DNA of 20,986 nucleotides from Legionella genomosp. 1 (GTDB taxonomy: Bacteria > Pseudomonadota > Gammaproteobacteria > Legionellales > Legionellaceae): NCBI GenBank assembly GCA_945867185.1, contig CAMBHM010000002.1, positions 1 to 20,986 on the forward strand. Reading direction: 5' to 3'. The position numbers and the translations under genes were made by a program. How positions within the stretch are numbered: position 1 is the first letter of the stretch; every line of letters begins with the position of its first letter. Positions 6,039 to 14,289 of this stretch are shown piece by piece. A model generated the notes under the pieces. The model was not told the origin of the DNA, made no database searches, and was given only the letters and a program-made list of their open reading frames with translations.

Positions 6039-6066
6039 ATCATACCGGATAAAGGTCAAATTTCAA
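6039..6066 (-). promoter_or_regulatory. tRNA cluster promoter
   Basis: On the minus strand, TTGAAA (plus 6066-6061), a 16-bp spacer and TATGAT (6044-6039) form a good sigma-70 promoter. It ends 13 bp before the mature 5' end of tRNA-Lys(TTT). It lies just past the stop of the upstream minus-strand kinase gene, so readthrough may add to transcription. Confidence 0.75.
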
Positions 6067-6098
6067 GTCTTTTAATAAGAATATTTTCATGAAACAGA

Positions 6099-6953
6099 TT
6101 ATGAGTGCGCGTAGTATAGTTGTAAATTGCTTCCAACGACTCGAAAACCCTGTTGAGTCACCCTACGACTGACAGATGCAAGCTTATTCATCGGCACGAG
6201 GATCACTATTACATCCGCCCCCATGGCTCCACATCCTTTAACTGCCAATACATCAGAGTGGCTTCTCAAGGACGCCATTTGCGTAAGACTATGATCTGCT
6301 ACAAGATGCATACGATGCAACGCTTCATGATATCCATTCACTGCAGCCACCAGTTGCTCGCTTTTTTTGTCTTCAAACGCCTTTCTTGCTTGCTCAACAA
6401 GCGCTACCAAGACCTCCATTTGATCGGGCAATGTGAGCGTTTCTAAGTGCTGATGCGTTGCCAATTTTTGACCCGTATGGACTAACAAAAAAGCCAACTC
6501 TTGAAACGGCCAGGGATGACTTTCATAGTGATGTTTCCTCCGATCAAGATAAACACACCCTTGATGAAACTGCGCCAACAGATCATAACCACTAGGACGC
6601 GCGCCTTTATGTATAGTGATTAGGCCTTCAAAAGATGCCAGCAAATCATCTGCTTGTGGCTTTTCTTCTCGAAGAAATTGATTAGCTAGATAAGCCCCTA
6701 AAAATTGCGCGCTTGACGCCCCAAGCCCACCCATACCATCATAAGGATCCTGCCAAAGTAAGCCTGCAAGCTGATGGTTCTGCCCCTGCCACCAACGGGA
6801 AACGGGTGCCTCTTTATGCACACCTTGAAAACCAGGCTCCGAAGTAAGCGTCACTTCAAAACAAGGCGTCGTTGTCAACACAATGGCTGGCGCACCCATC
6901 ATGGCCACATATTCGCCCACAAGAAACGTTTTAGCGGGAATAGACCACTTCAT
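6099..6953 (-). CDS. GHMP kinase, probable phosphomevalonate kinase
   Basis: The 284-residue protein has the three GHMP-kinase motifs: an N-terminal substrate motif (IPAKTFLVGEYVAMMGAPA), the glycine-rich ATP loop GLGASSAQF near residues 76-84, and the C-terminal loop VKGCGAMGADVIVIL near residues 237-251. RPSGYDLLAQ near residues 118-127 matches the (P)SG(Y/F)D motif of phosphomevalonate and mevalonate kinases. The other two GHMP genes in the window are clearly the decarboxylase and mevalonate kinase, and this one is co-transcribed with HMG-CoA reductase and fni. The missing step, mevalonate-5-phosphate to the diphosphate, is therefore the best assignment. It is rather short for a classical phosphomevalonate kinase, so substrate identity rests on context. 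Its ATG overlaps the reductase stop (6950-6953). Confidence 0.7.
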   Translation of the reverse strand: MKWSIPAKTFLVGEYVAMMGAPAIVLTTTPCFEVTLTSEPGFQGVHKEAPVSRWWQGQNHQLAGLLWQDPYDGMGGLGASSAQFLGAYLANQFLREEKPQADDLLASFEGLITIHKGARPSGYDLLAQFHQGCVYLDRRKHHYESHPWPFQELAFLLVHTGQKLATHQHLETLTLPDQMEVLVALVEQARKAFEDKKSEQLVAAVNGYHEALHRMHLVADHSLTQMASLRSHSDVLAVKGCGAMGADVIVILVPMNKLASVSRRVTQQGFRVVGSNLQLYYAHS

Positions 6954-8236
6954 GCGTCTCGTAACTCAGCCAGTAAATCACACGCATTATTAACACTGAT
7001 ACGTTTATTCATTATTAACCAATCTTGTAAGCGCTCCTTTAATACAGGCACCTCCCCTTCTGTGGCACCGGCCACCATGAGCAAATTATCAATATGTAGT
7101 TTCATATGTCCTTGTATGATGCCCTCTGTACACAGCGCTCTCATTGCCCCCAAATTTTGCACCAATCCAACCGCTGCGATTACTCTAGATAAGTGATTAG
7201 ATGATTCAATCCCCATCATACGCAAACAAAGTTTTGCTGTGGGATGCACAGCAGTTACACCGCCAACCGTCCCAACAATAATGGGGGCAGTCAACTCACC
7301 TGTTAAGGTCCCCTGATGGTACCGCCAACGGCTGATAGCTTGATACTGTCCCGAACGGGCCGCAAAAGCATGCACCCCTGCCTCAACTGCGCGCCAATCA
7401 TTCCCCGTCGCTATCAATACGGGATCAATGCCATTCATCACACCCTTATTATGCGTAGCAGCCCGATAGGGATCCATCTCGGCAAACAACGACGCTTCTT
7501 GTAACCGTAGACCTAAATTAGCTTCCACATCGTGAATCGTCACAGTTGCTGTAGTAAGCTTTTGATCATTTAAATTAGATAAGATACAGAGGTTGACTTG
7601 CTCTCCTGTCAGCTGCTCAATCGGTGCTTTCAAGTACTCCAACACCTGATTGATAATATTGGCCCCCATGGCATCACAGCTGTCCATCAATAAATGGATC
7701 ACGACCATATCAGCGCCATCTGCACGCCGTAATGTACGCCATTGCAAATCAACCACACCACCCCCACGTTGAACCATACTCTGAGCCACATCCTCATTGG
7801 CTTTTTCAATCAAAAATTGTTTATTTTCTGCAAGAATGCGAGAGAATTTGTCATAATTTTTTATAGAGGCCAGTTGAATTTGTCCAAGAATACAATGTCC
7901 GCGTACTTTGGTAGTAATTTCACCACATTGTCTGACCCATTTGGCTGTTTTAGATAATGCCGCAATAATTGAGGTTTCTTCAACAGCAAGCGGAATAGCA
8001 TAATCACGCCCATCGATACAGAAATGTGTTGCAACACCTAAAGGCAATTGAAAATAACCAATCACATTCTCAATGAGTTTGTCAGCAAGCCCCATGTCAT
8101 GAATGCCTCCTTGCAACAAATACAGCACATCATCAGGCGTCAAGGCACCTAAGTCCAATAAGCGTTGAAATCTGTCTTCCCGAGACAATTTAGAAAACCC
8201 TTGGAATAACGCCCCTGCTTCTGGCACTAACGACAT
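6950..8236 (-). CDS. mvaA: Hydroxymethylglutaryl-CoA reductase, class II
   Basis: The enzyme interconverts HMG-CoA and mevalonate, the committing step of the mevalonate pathway. With the start at 8236 (428 residues) all class II landmarks are present: ENVIGYFQLPLGVA at 56-69, EE at 86-87 (catalytic Glu), the dinucleotide motif DAMGAN at 188-193, K264 in THNKGVMNG, D280 in GNDWRAVEAG, and HMKLH at 377-381 with catalytic H381. These positions nearly coincide with those of the Pseudomonas mevalonii enzyme. AAGGAG lies 5 bp before the 8236 ATG, which decides this start; the longer frame from 8278 lacks such a site and runs further into fni. The start overlaps the fni stop by 10 bases. Class II enzymes are called 'degradative', but here the neighbours imply biosynthesis. 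Confidence 0.93.
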   Translation of the reverse strand: MSLVPEAGALFQGFSKLSREDRFQRLLDLGALTPDDVLYLLQGGIHDMGLADKLIENVIGYFQLPLGVATHFCIDGRDYAIPLAVEETSIIAALSKTAKWVRQCGEITTKVRGHCILGQIQLASIKNYDKFSRILAENKQFLIEKANEDVAQSMVQRGGGVVDLQWRTLRRADGADMVVIHLLMDSCDAMGANIINQVLEYLKAPIEQLTGEQVNLCILSNLNDQKLTTATVTIHDVEANLGLRLQEASLFAEMDPYRAATHNKGVMNGIDPVLIATGNDWRAVEAGVHAFAARSGQYQAISRWRYHQGTLTGELTAPIIVGTVGGVTAVHPTAKLCLRMMGIESSNHLSRVIAAVGLVQNLGAMRALCTEGIIQGHMKLHIDNLLMVAGATEGEVPVLKERLQDWLIMNKRISVNNACDLLAELRDA

Positions 8237-9255
8237 AACTTCTCCTTCAGATCGCATAAAAAACGAGATCCGGTACAAAACATGGCGACCTTCAATACAT
8301 ATTCTATAGAGGCCATAACTTCAAGTACCGCCTCACTGCCTTTGAGAGCAGCCTGTAGCATTGGCTTTGCAAACCCCACCGTTGAGGCACCCAATGCAAA
8401 CAGCTTCGCCGCATCCAAACCGTGACGAACCCCCCCTGATCCCCAAATTTCAACCATTGGCGGTAGCGATGCGGCATTGCGCACACTTTGTACTGTATCC
8501 ACCCCCCAATTATGAAAAACCGCAGCGGCATGAGCACGTACAGAGTCATCTAAAGCACGATGCCCCTCAATACGACCCCAATGAGTCCCCCCTAAACCGC
8601 TCACATCAACCGCTGCAACGCCAATATCCTTCAGACGTGTCAAGGTTGAGGTTGAAAATCCACATCCTGTTTCTTTCACTACCACCGGGAGGGGCAGCCC
8701 TCTCACCAGCGTACTTAAAGCATGCCAACTGCCTTTAAATGCGGGAGTCCCCTCCGGCTGTATACATTCTTGTAGAGGATTGCAATGAATAATCAACGCA
8801 TCCGCTGCCAAGGCATCTGTTAAACGCTGAATCTTCGCCAAAGGAGTAGCAATTAATTGAGCGATACCTAAATTACTCAACAAACTGACTTCTGGATAAT
8901 CCTTGCGTAACCATTGCCATTCGGTCGCTGCACTGAGATCTGTTAATTCACGGCGCTGAGATCCCACTCCCATGGCCCAACCGCTGTCAGCGCAAGCTTC
9001 AATGAGACAACGATTGATATCCACCGAGTCCTTATGCCCTGCCGTCATGGAGGATACTATAAAGGGTTTAGCCACTGCAGAACCCAACCGTGTACCTGCA
9101 ATGGAGATGTCTGAAAAGTCCAAATCAGGTAACGCCTCATGTTGAAGCATGATGCTGTCAAACGCATGCAGCTCGCTTGCTTGATTCACACTCATCAGTG
9201 CCAATTCAATATGATCCTGCTTTCTTTTTTCAAATTGCGTATAATCAACTGACAT
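8227..9255 (-). CDS. fni: Type 2 isopentenyl-diphosphate delta-isomerase (FMN-dependent)
   Basis: It interconverts IPP and DMAPP at the end of the mevalonate pathway, using reduced FMN. The 342-residue protein shows the family signatures in order: KRKQDHIE at 10-17, FIVSSMTAGH (flavin site), MGVGSQRREL, IIHCNPLQE with the conserved Gln, PVVVKETGCGFS, DVSGLGGTHW, and the phosphate-binding GSGGVRHG...ALGA. It is the first gene of the minus-strand operon with HMG-CoA reductase and the phosphomevalonate-kinase-like gene, and overlaps the reductase start. Type 2 isomerases typically accompany mevalonate clusters in bacteria, while most gammaproteobacteria with the MEP pathway have type 1 Idi or none. 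Confidence 0.93.
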   Translation of the reverse strand: MSVDYTQFEKRKQDHIELALMSVNQASELHAFDSIMLQHEALPDLDFSDISIAGTRLGSAVAKPFIVSSMTAGHKDSVDINRCLIEACADSGWAMGVGSQRRELTDLSAATEWQWLRKDYPEVSLLSNLGIAQLIATPLAKIQRLTDALAADALIIHCNPLQECIQPEGTPAFKGSWHALSTLVRGLPLPVVVKETGCGFSTSTLTRLKDIGVAAVDVSGLGGTHWGRIEGHRALDDSVRAHAAAVFHNWGVDTVQSVRNAASLPPMVEIWGSGGVRHGLDAAKLFALGASTVGFAKPMLQAALKGSEAVLEVMASIEYVLKVAMFCTGSRFLCDLKEKLCR

Positions 9256-9381
9256 AACGCTCCCATTGCCTCATCAAAAATGGCTTGAATTTTACCATAA
9301 TACTGGAAAATCATCTCAGGTATTTTGCTAACCCTCATAATACCTTATGATTCTAAGCTACCGGGGTAAATAAAAGCGACC
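9256..9381. promoter_or_regulatory. Divergent intergenic region between fni and the MCE transporter operon
   Basis: These 126 bp must hold the promoters of both the leftward mevalonate operon and the rightward transporter operon. Possible -10 boxes are TATGAT at 9348-9353 on the plus strand and TATTAT near 9304-9299 on the minus strand, but neither has a convincing -35 box. The transporter start at 9382 has no strong ribosome binding site. Confidence 0.35.
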
Positions 9382-10512
9382 ATGACAAGCCCCCAACAAC
9401 CCGCCAACTTGGTTTTTGATAACAACACAACCCGCTATATATGCCAGGGCGCTTGGTCTATCATTCATCTTCATGATTTGAAAAATACGTTTTCACAGAC
9501 TGCTCTGCCCAGTGATCAAACACTTTTTATCAGTGGAGCTGCGCTGACACAGTTCGACAGTGCTGGTGCATTAGCACTTGTACAATGTATCGATGCCTTT
9601 GAACAACAAAAAAACCAGATCACATTGATTGACTTCAATGACCATCAACATCAATTACTGACTTTGATTCAAAGCAAAAAAGACGCACTACACTATTCAC
9701 CACCCGTCCCTCAAAAACGTAGTCCGTTATATCACGTTGGGAAAGAGGCTATTCTCAAGCTCAATCAACTAGATGGGTTGATCATTTTAATCGGGAATTT
9801 GAGCGACAAATTGTTTTCCGCCATGGCTGATTGGCGTCGACTCCAATTCCCGAGCATCATTGCAAATATCCATGCAGCAGGCGTCACTGCACTCCCTATT
9901 GTCGCTTGGTTGTCTTTTTTAATCGGCGTGGTGCTTGCTTATCAAATGGGGCTGGAGCTTGAGACCTACGGCGCCAACATTTTTATCGCTTATTTATCCG
10001 GCATAGCTATTTTCCGGGAGTTTGCCCCCTTAATCACTGCTATCATCATTGCAGGACGTACTAGTTCCGCCTTCACAGCTCAAATTGGCAGCATGAAAAT
10101 CAATGAGGAAATTGATGCCTTAAACACGATGGGACTCTCTCCTATTGAGTTCTTAGTAGTGCCCAAGGTCCTTGGTTTGTTAATTGTCTTCCCCTTATTG
10201 ATTTTTTGGTCCGATTTTTTTAGCATTCTAGGTGCCATGCTCATGTCTAAATTCATGTTGCACATTGGGTATTTAGATTTTCTCACTCGATTACAAGATT
10301 CCGTAGGATTAAAACAACTGCTTTTAGGGTTATATAAAGCCCCTGCATTTGCCGTCCTTATTGCATTGGTCGGTTGTTTCCAGGGATTCCGTGTAGAAGC
10401 CAGCGCTGATAGCGTGGGCAAACAAACAACGAAAAGTGTGGTACAAGCCCTTTTCTTAATCATCATTGCAGATGCATTTTTTTCCGTCGTCTATGGTTGG
10501 CTAGATGTCTAA
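9382..10512 (+). CDS. mlaE: MlaE-family lipid ABC permease with N-terminal STAS domain
   Basis: This is the inner-membrane permease of an MCE-type lipid transporter. Residues about 20-105 form a STAS domain (LFISGAALTQFDSAGALALV, with the conserved DSAG), the role played by the separate MlaB protein in E. coli. Residues about 130-376 are the MlaE/YrbE permease with several hydrophobic segments (FPSIIANIHAAGVTALPIVA, SFLIGVVLAYQMGLEL, AGRTSSAFTAQIGSMKINEEIDAL and others). The motif AGRTSSAFTAQIG...EEIDAL is the hallmark of the family. Fused STAS-MlaE proteins are known in other bacteria. The last eight bases overlap the ATPase gene. The system probably moves phospholipids between inner and outer membranes; direction cannot be read from sequence. 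Confidence 0.85.
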   Translation: MTSPQQPANLVFDNNTTRYICQGAWSIIHLHDLKNTFSQTALPSDQTLFISGAALTQFDSAGALALVQCIDAFEQQKNQITLIDFNDHQHQLLTLIQSKKDALHYSPPVPQKRSPLYHVGKEAILKLNQLDGLIILIGNLSDKLFSAMADWRRLQFPSIIANIHAAGVTALPIVAWLSFLIGVVLAYQMGLELETYGANIFIAYLSGIAIFREFAPLITAIIIAGRTSSAFTAQIGSMKINEEIDALNTMGLSPIEFLVVPKVLGLLIVFPLLIFWSDFFSILGAMLMSKFMLHIGYLDFLTRLQDSVGLKQLLLGLYKAPAFAVLIALVGCFQGFRVEASADSVGKQTTKSVVQALFLIIIADAFFSVVYGWLDV

Positions 10513-11260
10513 TCAGTGCGCACCCATCGTTGAAATCACGGGGTTAAACAATTTTCTAGGCGGACAGTGGGTCCATGCCGACCTCAATCTAACGATAGAG
10601 AAAGGAGAGATTCTTGCTATCATCGGTGGCAGTGGCAGCGGTAAAACCACCTTACTACGAAGTTTATTAATGTTACAGAAACCAACCGCCGGTTGTATTC
10701 GCATTTTCGGAAAAGACTTAAGCACACTCACTGAGTCTGAAGCGAATGCATTGCGGCGACGCTGGGGCATGTTGTTTCAGCATAGTGCGCTTTTTTCAGC
10801 GATGACCGTGCTTGAAAATATCATCTTCCCGATGCGAGAGCTCGCCACACTTGATCCACAGTTTATGCAAAATCTAGCCCTCTTGAAATTAAGTCTTGTG
10901 GGCTTACCTAAGGAGGCAGCCAGCAAGCTACCTGCTGAGTTAAGTGGTGGTATGCAGCGACGGGCAGCAGCAGCAAGAGCGCTTGCCATGGATCCGGAGT
11001 TATTGTTTCTTGATGAGCCAACCACAGGATTAGATCCATTCAGTGCAAGACAATTTGACGAGCTTATTGTATTTTTAAGAGATGCGTTGAATTTAACGGT
11101 GGTAATCGTAAGCCACGACATTGAATCTATCAAACGATGTACCAACCGAGTCGCCTTCATTGGAGAGGGGAAAATATTGGCTGTTCTACCGATTCATGAA
11201 TTAATGACACATCCACACCCGTTGATTGCCGAATATTTCAGTCAGCACAGTAAGGAGTAA
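10505..11260 (+). CDS. mlaF: MlaF-type ABC transporter ATPase
   Basis: This is the ATPase energising the MCE lipid transporter. All ABC motifs are intact in the 251-residue product: Walker A GGSGSGKTT at 41-49, Q-loop Q92 in MLFQHSALF, signature LSGGMQ at 146-151, Walker B LLFLDEPTTGLDP at 166-178, and an H-loop IVSHD near 202-206. The RRAAAARALAMDPEL stretch after the signature is typical of MlaF. The start overlaps the permease gene, and the next gene follows after five bases, so the operon is tightly packed. Confidence 0.88.
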   Translation: MSNQCAPIVEITGLNNFLGGQWVHADLNLTIEKGEILAIIGGSGSGKTTLLRSLLMLQKPTAGCIRIFGKDLSTLTESEANALRRRWGMLFQHSALFSAMTVLENIIFPMRELATLDPQFMQNLALLKLSLVGLPKEAASKLPAELSGGMQRRAAAARALAMDPELLFLDEPTTGLDPFSARQFDELIVFLRDALNLTVVIVSHDIESIKRCTNRVAFIGEGKILAVLPIHELMTHPHPLIAEYFSQHSKE

Positions 11261-11265
11261 ACGAC

Positions 11266-12126
11266 TTGGAATCAAAAACAAATTATACACTTGTTGGTCT
11301 CATCGTCCTGATTCTTGTCGCAGGTTTATTATCTGCGGGGGTTTGGTTATCTGTCGGATTTGACAGTAAACAATATGGTTTCTATACAATCTATGTCAAC
11401 GAAGCAGTTTCTGGATTAAGTGATGATTCAGTCGTGAAATACAATGGTGTCAAAGTAGGTCTCGTCCATAAAATTGAACTCAATCAATTTGATCCCCAAC
11501 AAGTCAAAATTCAAATTAAAATAGAGGATGGTACACCCATCACCGTCAGCACCCACGCAACATTAATCAATCAAGGGATCACCGGAACAACCTACTTGGG
11601 CTTGTCAGCAAGTTCGCCAGCCCCCTTCCCCTTGCAAAAAACACCCGGGGAACCTTACCCAGTCATTCCTTATAAAGCCTCTTTTCTAAGTCAACTTGAA
11701 AAAAATATCAATGATGTCAGCATTGGCATCAAGCGTATTTTCGATAAAGAAAATGCCAAGTCTTTTAAACAATCACTTGCTAACCTGCAAACTGTCTCTG
11801 ACGTTGTAGCACAAAATTCGAAGAGTTTAGATGAAAGCCTTCAAGATCTACCAAAACTCATCCGAGACTTATCCAGTAGTGTTAAGAAATTTAATAGCAT
11901 GGCAACTGATATGTCTCTAGCTGGCAAACAGGTCACGCTCACCATGTATTCTGGAAAAGAAGCCATCGATAAAATCTCGCAGCAAACGATCCCCCCCCTG
12001 ATCGTTCTACTGCATCGTTTAGATCTGATAGCGGCTAACCTCGAGAAAGTCAGTGTCCAAGTACGCCAAAATCCATCCGTTGTCATTCGCGGTAACACCC
12101 CCCCCCAATCTGGACCGGGAGAATAA
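11266..12126 (+). CDS. mlaD: MlaD-type MCE-domain lipid-binding protein
   Basis: This is a periplasmic MCE protein anchored by one N-terminal transmembrane segment (residues 7-30). The MCE domain spans about residues 37-118 and is recognised by VSGLSDDSVVKYNGVKVG followed by INQGITGTTYLGL. Residues 145-260 are mostly helical (KNINDVSIGIKRIFDKEN, then several amphipathic stretches), like the long C-terminal helices of MCE proteins that form a hydrophobic tunnel. The end is Pro-rich. I accept the TTG at 11266: AAGGAG sits 8 bp upstream, and a later start would remove the membrane anchor. At 286 residues it is longer than E. coli MlaD (about 180) and resembles the longer MCE proteins of organisms lacking MlaC. 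Confidence 0.82.
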   Translation: MESKTNYTLVGLIVLILVAGLLSAGVWLSVGFDSKQYGFYTIYVNEAVSGLSDDSVVKYNGVKVGLVHKIELNQFDPQQVKIQIKIEDGTPITVSTHATLINQGITGTTYLGLSASSPAPFPLQKTPGEPYPVIPYKASFLSQLEKNINDVSIGIKRIFDKENAKSFKQSLANLQTVSDVVAQNSKSLDESLQDLPKLIRDLSSSVKKFNSMATDMSLAGKQVTLTMYSGKEAIDKISQQTIPPLIVLLHRLDLIAANLEKVSVQVRQNPSVVIRGNTPPQSGPGE

Positions 12127-12128
12127 GT

Positions 12129-12743
12129 GTGAAAAATCTATACTGCACCCTCATATTAGGCTTACTGGGATTACAAATCGCATGCTCCCCCATCAAGCCA
12201 CCCATCAGCAACTATTACACATTAGATGCTTACAGTACCGTCCACCTAGCGCCGACACAATCAACCCTCTCCATTGCCATTTCTCAACCCGAAGCCATGG
12301 CCGGTTATCAAACCGAGCAAATGCATTATGTTCAAAAACCATTTGAATTGAGCACGTTTGTGCATAACGCTTGGATAAGCTCACCCGCCAACATGATCTA
12401 CCCCCTCATAATGGAAAGCTTACAAAAAACCGGCTATTTCTTCGCGGTGGTCTCAAGCCCTTATGTGGACAAAGCAGATTACCGGTTAGACACCCAAATT
12501 TTAGCCCTACAACAAAATTTCCTCACTAAACCAAGCACGCTCGAGTTTGCTGCCAATATTGTTCTCACGCATACAAACGACAATCGAGTGGTTGCATCAA
12601 CCATCATACGCCAACGCATTCCTTGTCCAACCGATACCCCCTATGGTGGAGTCCTCGCAGCCAATAACGCTGCACGGGCCTTCACAGCCCGAGTATCCTC
12701 CTTCGTGATAACACAAACCAAACACGATAAACACCGTGTTTAG
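12129..12743 (+). CDS. ABC transport auxiliary lipoprotein (PqiC/ABC_trans_aux-like)
   Basis: The 204-residue product is a probable lipoprotein with cysteine at residue 19 (LGLQIAC; the lipobox is imperfect because Gln is at -3). Next comes PPISNYYTLDA, typical of the ABC_trans_aux/PqiC family, which forms the outer-membrane partner of some MCE transporters. The start is a GTG two bases after the MCE gene stop; the first residues KNLYCTLILGLLGL give a proper signal peptide. It is the last gene of the transporter operon and occupies the place where E. coli has MlaC and MlaB. The system is therefore not a textbook Mla set but a lipoprotein-type MCE system. Confidence 0.75.
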   Translation: MKNLYCTLILGLLGLQIACSPIKPPISNYYTLDAYSTVHLAPTQSTLSIAISQPEAMAGYQTEQMHYVQKPFELSTFVHNAWISSPANMIYPLIMESLQKTGYFFAVVSSPYVDKADYRLDTQILALQQNFLTKPSTLEFAANIVLTHTNDNRVVASTIIRQRIPCPTDTPYGGVLAANNAARAFTARVSSFVITQTKHDKHRV

Positions 12744-12868
12744 GACAAGGAGAGAGTAGCGATCCCATTAAAATAATTGTACAATGAAGCGCCATGAGAC
12801 ATGGTACACCCAATAACCAGTGATCACAGCATGTGGTTTAAATGTAATTTTCAACAAGGAGATCTCGA
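12744..12868 (+). promoter_or_regulatory. Leader region of pal
   Basis: A 125-bp gap separates the transporter lipoprotein gene from pal. A clear AAGGAG ribosome binding site lies at 12856-12861, 7 bp before the ATG. A separate promoter is likely but no convincing -35/-10 pair stands out, and I see no terminator for the upstream operon. Confidence 0.4.
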
Positions 12869-13396
12869 ATGACTGCCAAATCGTTTTTAAAATTGGGCCT
12901 AGTGGCTGCAAGCGTTTTATTACTCGCATCTTGTTCTAAAACACCAGGCAGCGCAGATCTCGATCAAATGAATGGGGGCGGTGCACAGGCACATGGCCTT
13001 GGACAATCCAACCATTTTGATGGGCAAGAAGCTGGCGAAATGTATACCACGCAAGCACCACACAACCAAATTTATCTGTTTTCCTATGACAACAGCACGC
13101 TAGAAAGCAAATATGTACCTTCTGTCAACGCGCAAGCGGATTACCTCAAAACACACCCAGGTGCTAACATTCTTATCGCAGGAAATACCGACGAACGAGG
13201 TAGCCGGGAGTACAACGTCGCCCTTGGTGAACGTCGAGCCAATACCGTTGCTGAACTAATCCGGATGGCAGGCGTTGGCCGCAATCAGATGAGAGTAGTC
13301 AGCTACGGCAAAGAACGCCCAGCTAATCTTGGACACGATGAAGCCTCACATGCTCAAAACCGTCGTGTTGAATTAACTTATGAGGCGACCCGATGA
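12869..13396 (+). CDS. pal: Peptidoglycan-associated lipoprotein Pal
   Basis: This outer-membrane lipoprotein of the Tol-Pal system tethers the envelope to peptidoglycan and aids constriction at division. The signal peptide ends in LLLASC with lipidated C22. The C-terminal OmpA-like domain (about residues 65-172) contains the peptidoglycan-binding core NTDERGSREYNVALGERRAN and ends SYGKERPANLG...NRRVELTY, closely matching E. coli Pal. At 175 residues it is the usual length. One deviation: the usual (V/I)YFDFD strand is IYLFSYDNSTLE here. Its stop overlaps the cpoB start (ATGA). tolQRAB are not upstream as they usually are; an MCE transporter occupies that place. Confidence 0.95.
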   Translation: MTAKSFLKLGLVAASVLLLASCSKTPGSADLDQMNGGGAQAHGLGQSNHFDGQEAGEMYTTQAPHNQIYLFSYDNSTLESKYVPSVNAQADYLKTHPGANILIAGNTDERGSREYNVALGERRANTVAELIRMAGVGRNQMRVVSYGKERPANLGHDEASHAQNRRVELTYEATR

Positions 13397-14286
13397 GTCG
13401 CCCCACTCGTTTTCTCAAAGCGGCTTGTCTCGCCTGTCTATTTCCATTCGTGGCTTTTTCAGAAGCGCCCGTGGTGGATGATAGCGAAAACTTTGCCCTA
13501 CTTGATGAACAACAAGCCGCTTACGAGCGGCCTGTTGCTCGTTCAGAAACGATCCCCTCCGATCGTGATGAGGAAACAGCCTTGGCGAGTGATCGCACTG
13601 AGTCAACCAATACCCACGCGAACAACAATGCTACATTATTAGATAAATTTCAGGGCTTACAGCAAGAACTCCAAGAGTTACGCGGCCAGTTAGAAGTCCA
13701 AGTGCATGAGCTACAATTATTAAAGCAACAACAACTTACCTTTTATAAAGATTTGGATACAAGACTTCAACAGACGCCTATCAAATCAGCTGCCATAACA
13801 CCCATCATAGCGCCCGTTATCACTAATACAACAACCAAATCAGCCACTTTACCTCCCACTAGCAAGGTGCTACGAACCAATCCCGCTGAAGAACAAATCA
13901 GTTATCTCGCGGCCTACGAGCTCATCAAAAGCAAACGATTTGACGATGCTATTCCAGCCATGCAAGCCTTCGTTATCAAATACCCTCAAGGGGGGTATAC
14001 TGCCAATGCGCAATACTGGCTTGGTGAGCTACATCTTGTAAAAAAAAACTATCCTGAAGCCATGGTCCATTTCAATGTAGTATTACAACAATTTCCTTCC
14101 TCCAGCAAATCAGCAGCAAGCCTCTTGAAAGTAGGCTATGCGATGGCTGCAACAGGTCAAACTCAATCTGCCATTGAACATTTACAACAGGTCATCACTG
14201 CTTACCCTGGAACGAACACCGCACAACTTGCAAGAACCAAATTAGAATCCTTAACAGGTGCACCTGCTCCTTCACATGGTACGTAG
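13393..14286 (+). CDS. cpoB: Cell division coordinator CpoB (YbgF)
   Basis: This is the periplasmic partner of the Tol-Pal machine, which in E. coli couples outer-membrane constriction to septal peptidoglycan synthesis by PBP1B. The 297-residue protein starts with a signal peptide (FLKAACLACLFPFVAFS-EAP). It continues through a low-complexity stretch to a coiled coil around residues 77-120 (FQGLQQELQELRGQLEVQVH and on). After a Thr/Pro-rich linker, TPR repeats fill residues about 170-290 (YELIKSKRFDDAIPAMQAFV, YPEAMVHFNVVLQQFP, QSAIEHLQQVITAYPGT). The order signal-coiled coil-linker-TPR is diagnostic. It overlaps pal by four bases and is followed three bases later by queE, as in many gammaproteobacteria. 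Confidence 0.93.
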   Translation: MSRPTRFLKAACLACLFPFVAFSEAPVVDDSENFALLDEQQAAYERPVARSETIPSDRDEETALASDRTESTNTHANNNATLLDKFQGLQQELQELRGQLEVQVHELQLLKQQQLTFYKDLDTRLQQTPIKSAAITPIIAPVITNTTTKSATLPPTSKVLRTNPAEEQISYLAAYELIKSKRFDDAIPAMQAFVIKYPQGGYTANAQYWLGELHLVKKNYPEAMVHFNVVLQQFPSSSKSAASLLKVGYAMAATGQTQSAIEHLQQVITAYPGTNTAQLARTKLESLTGAPAPSHGT

Positions 14287-14289
14287 TCA

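Noticed and set aside
8237..8278. Upstream start for HMG-CoA reductase at 8278
   Set aside because: The ATG at 8236 has a proper AAGGAG at good spacing and begins where family homology begins.
12000..12346. 97-codon ORF at 12053-12346 overlapping the MCE and lipoprotein genes
   Set aside because: It is an out-of-frame shadow spanning two well-supported genes.
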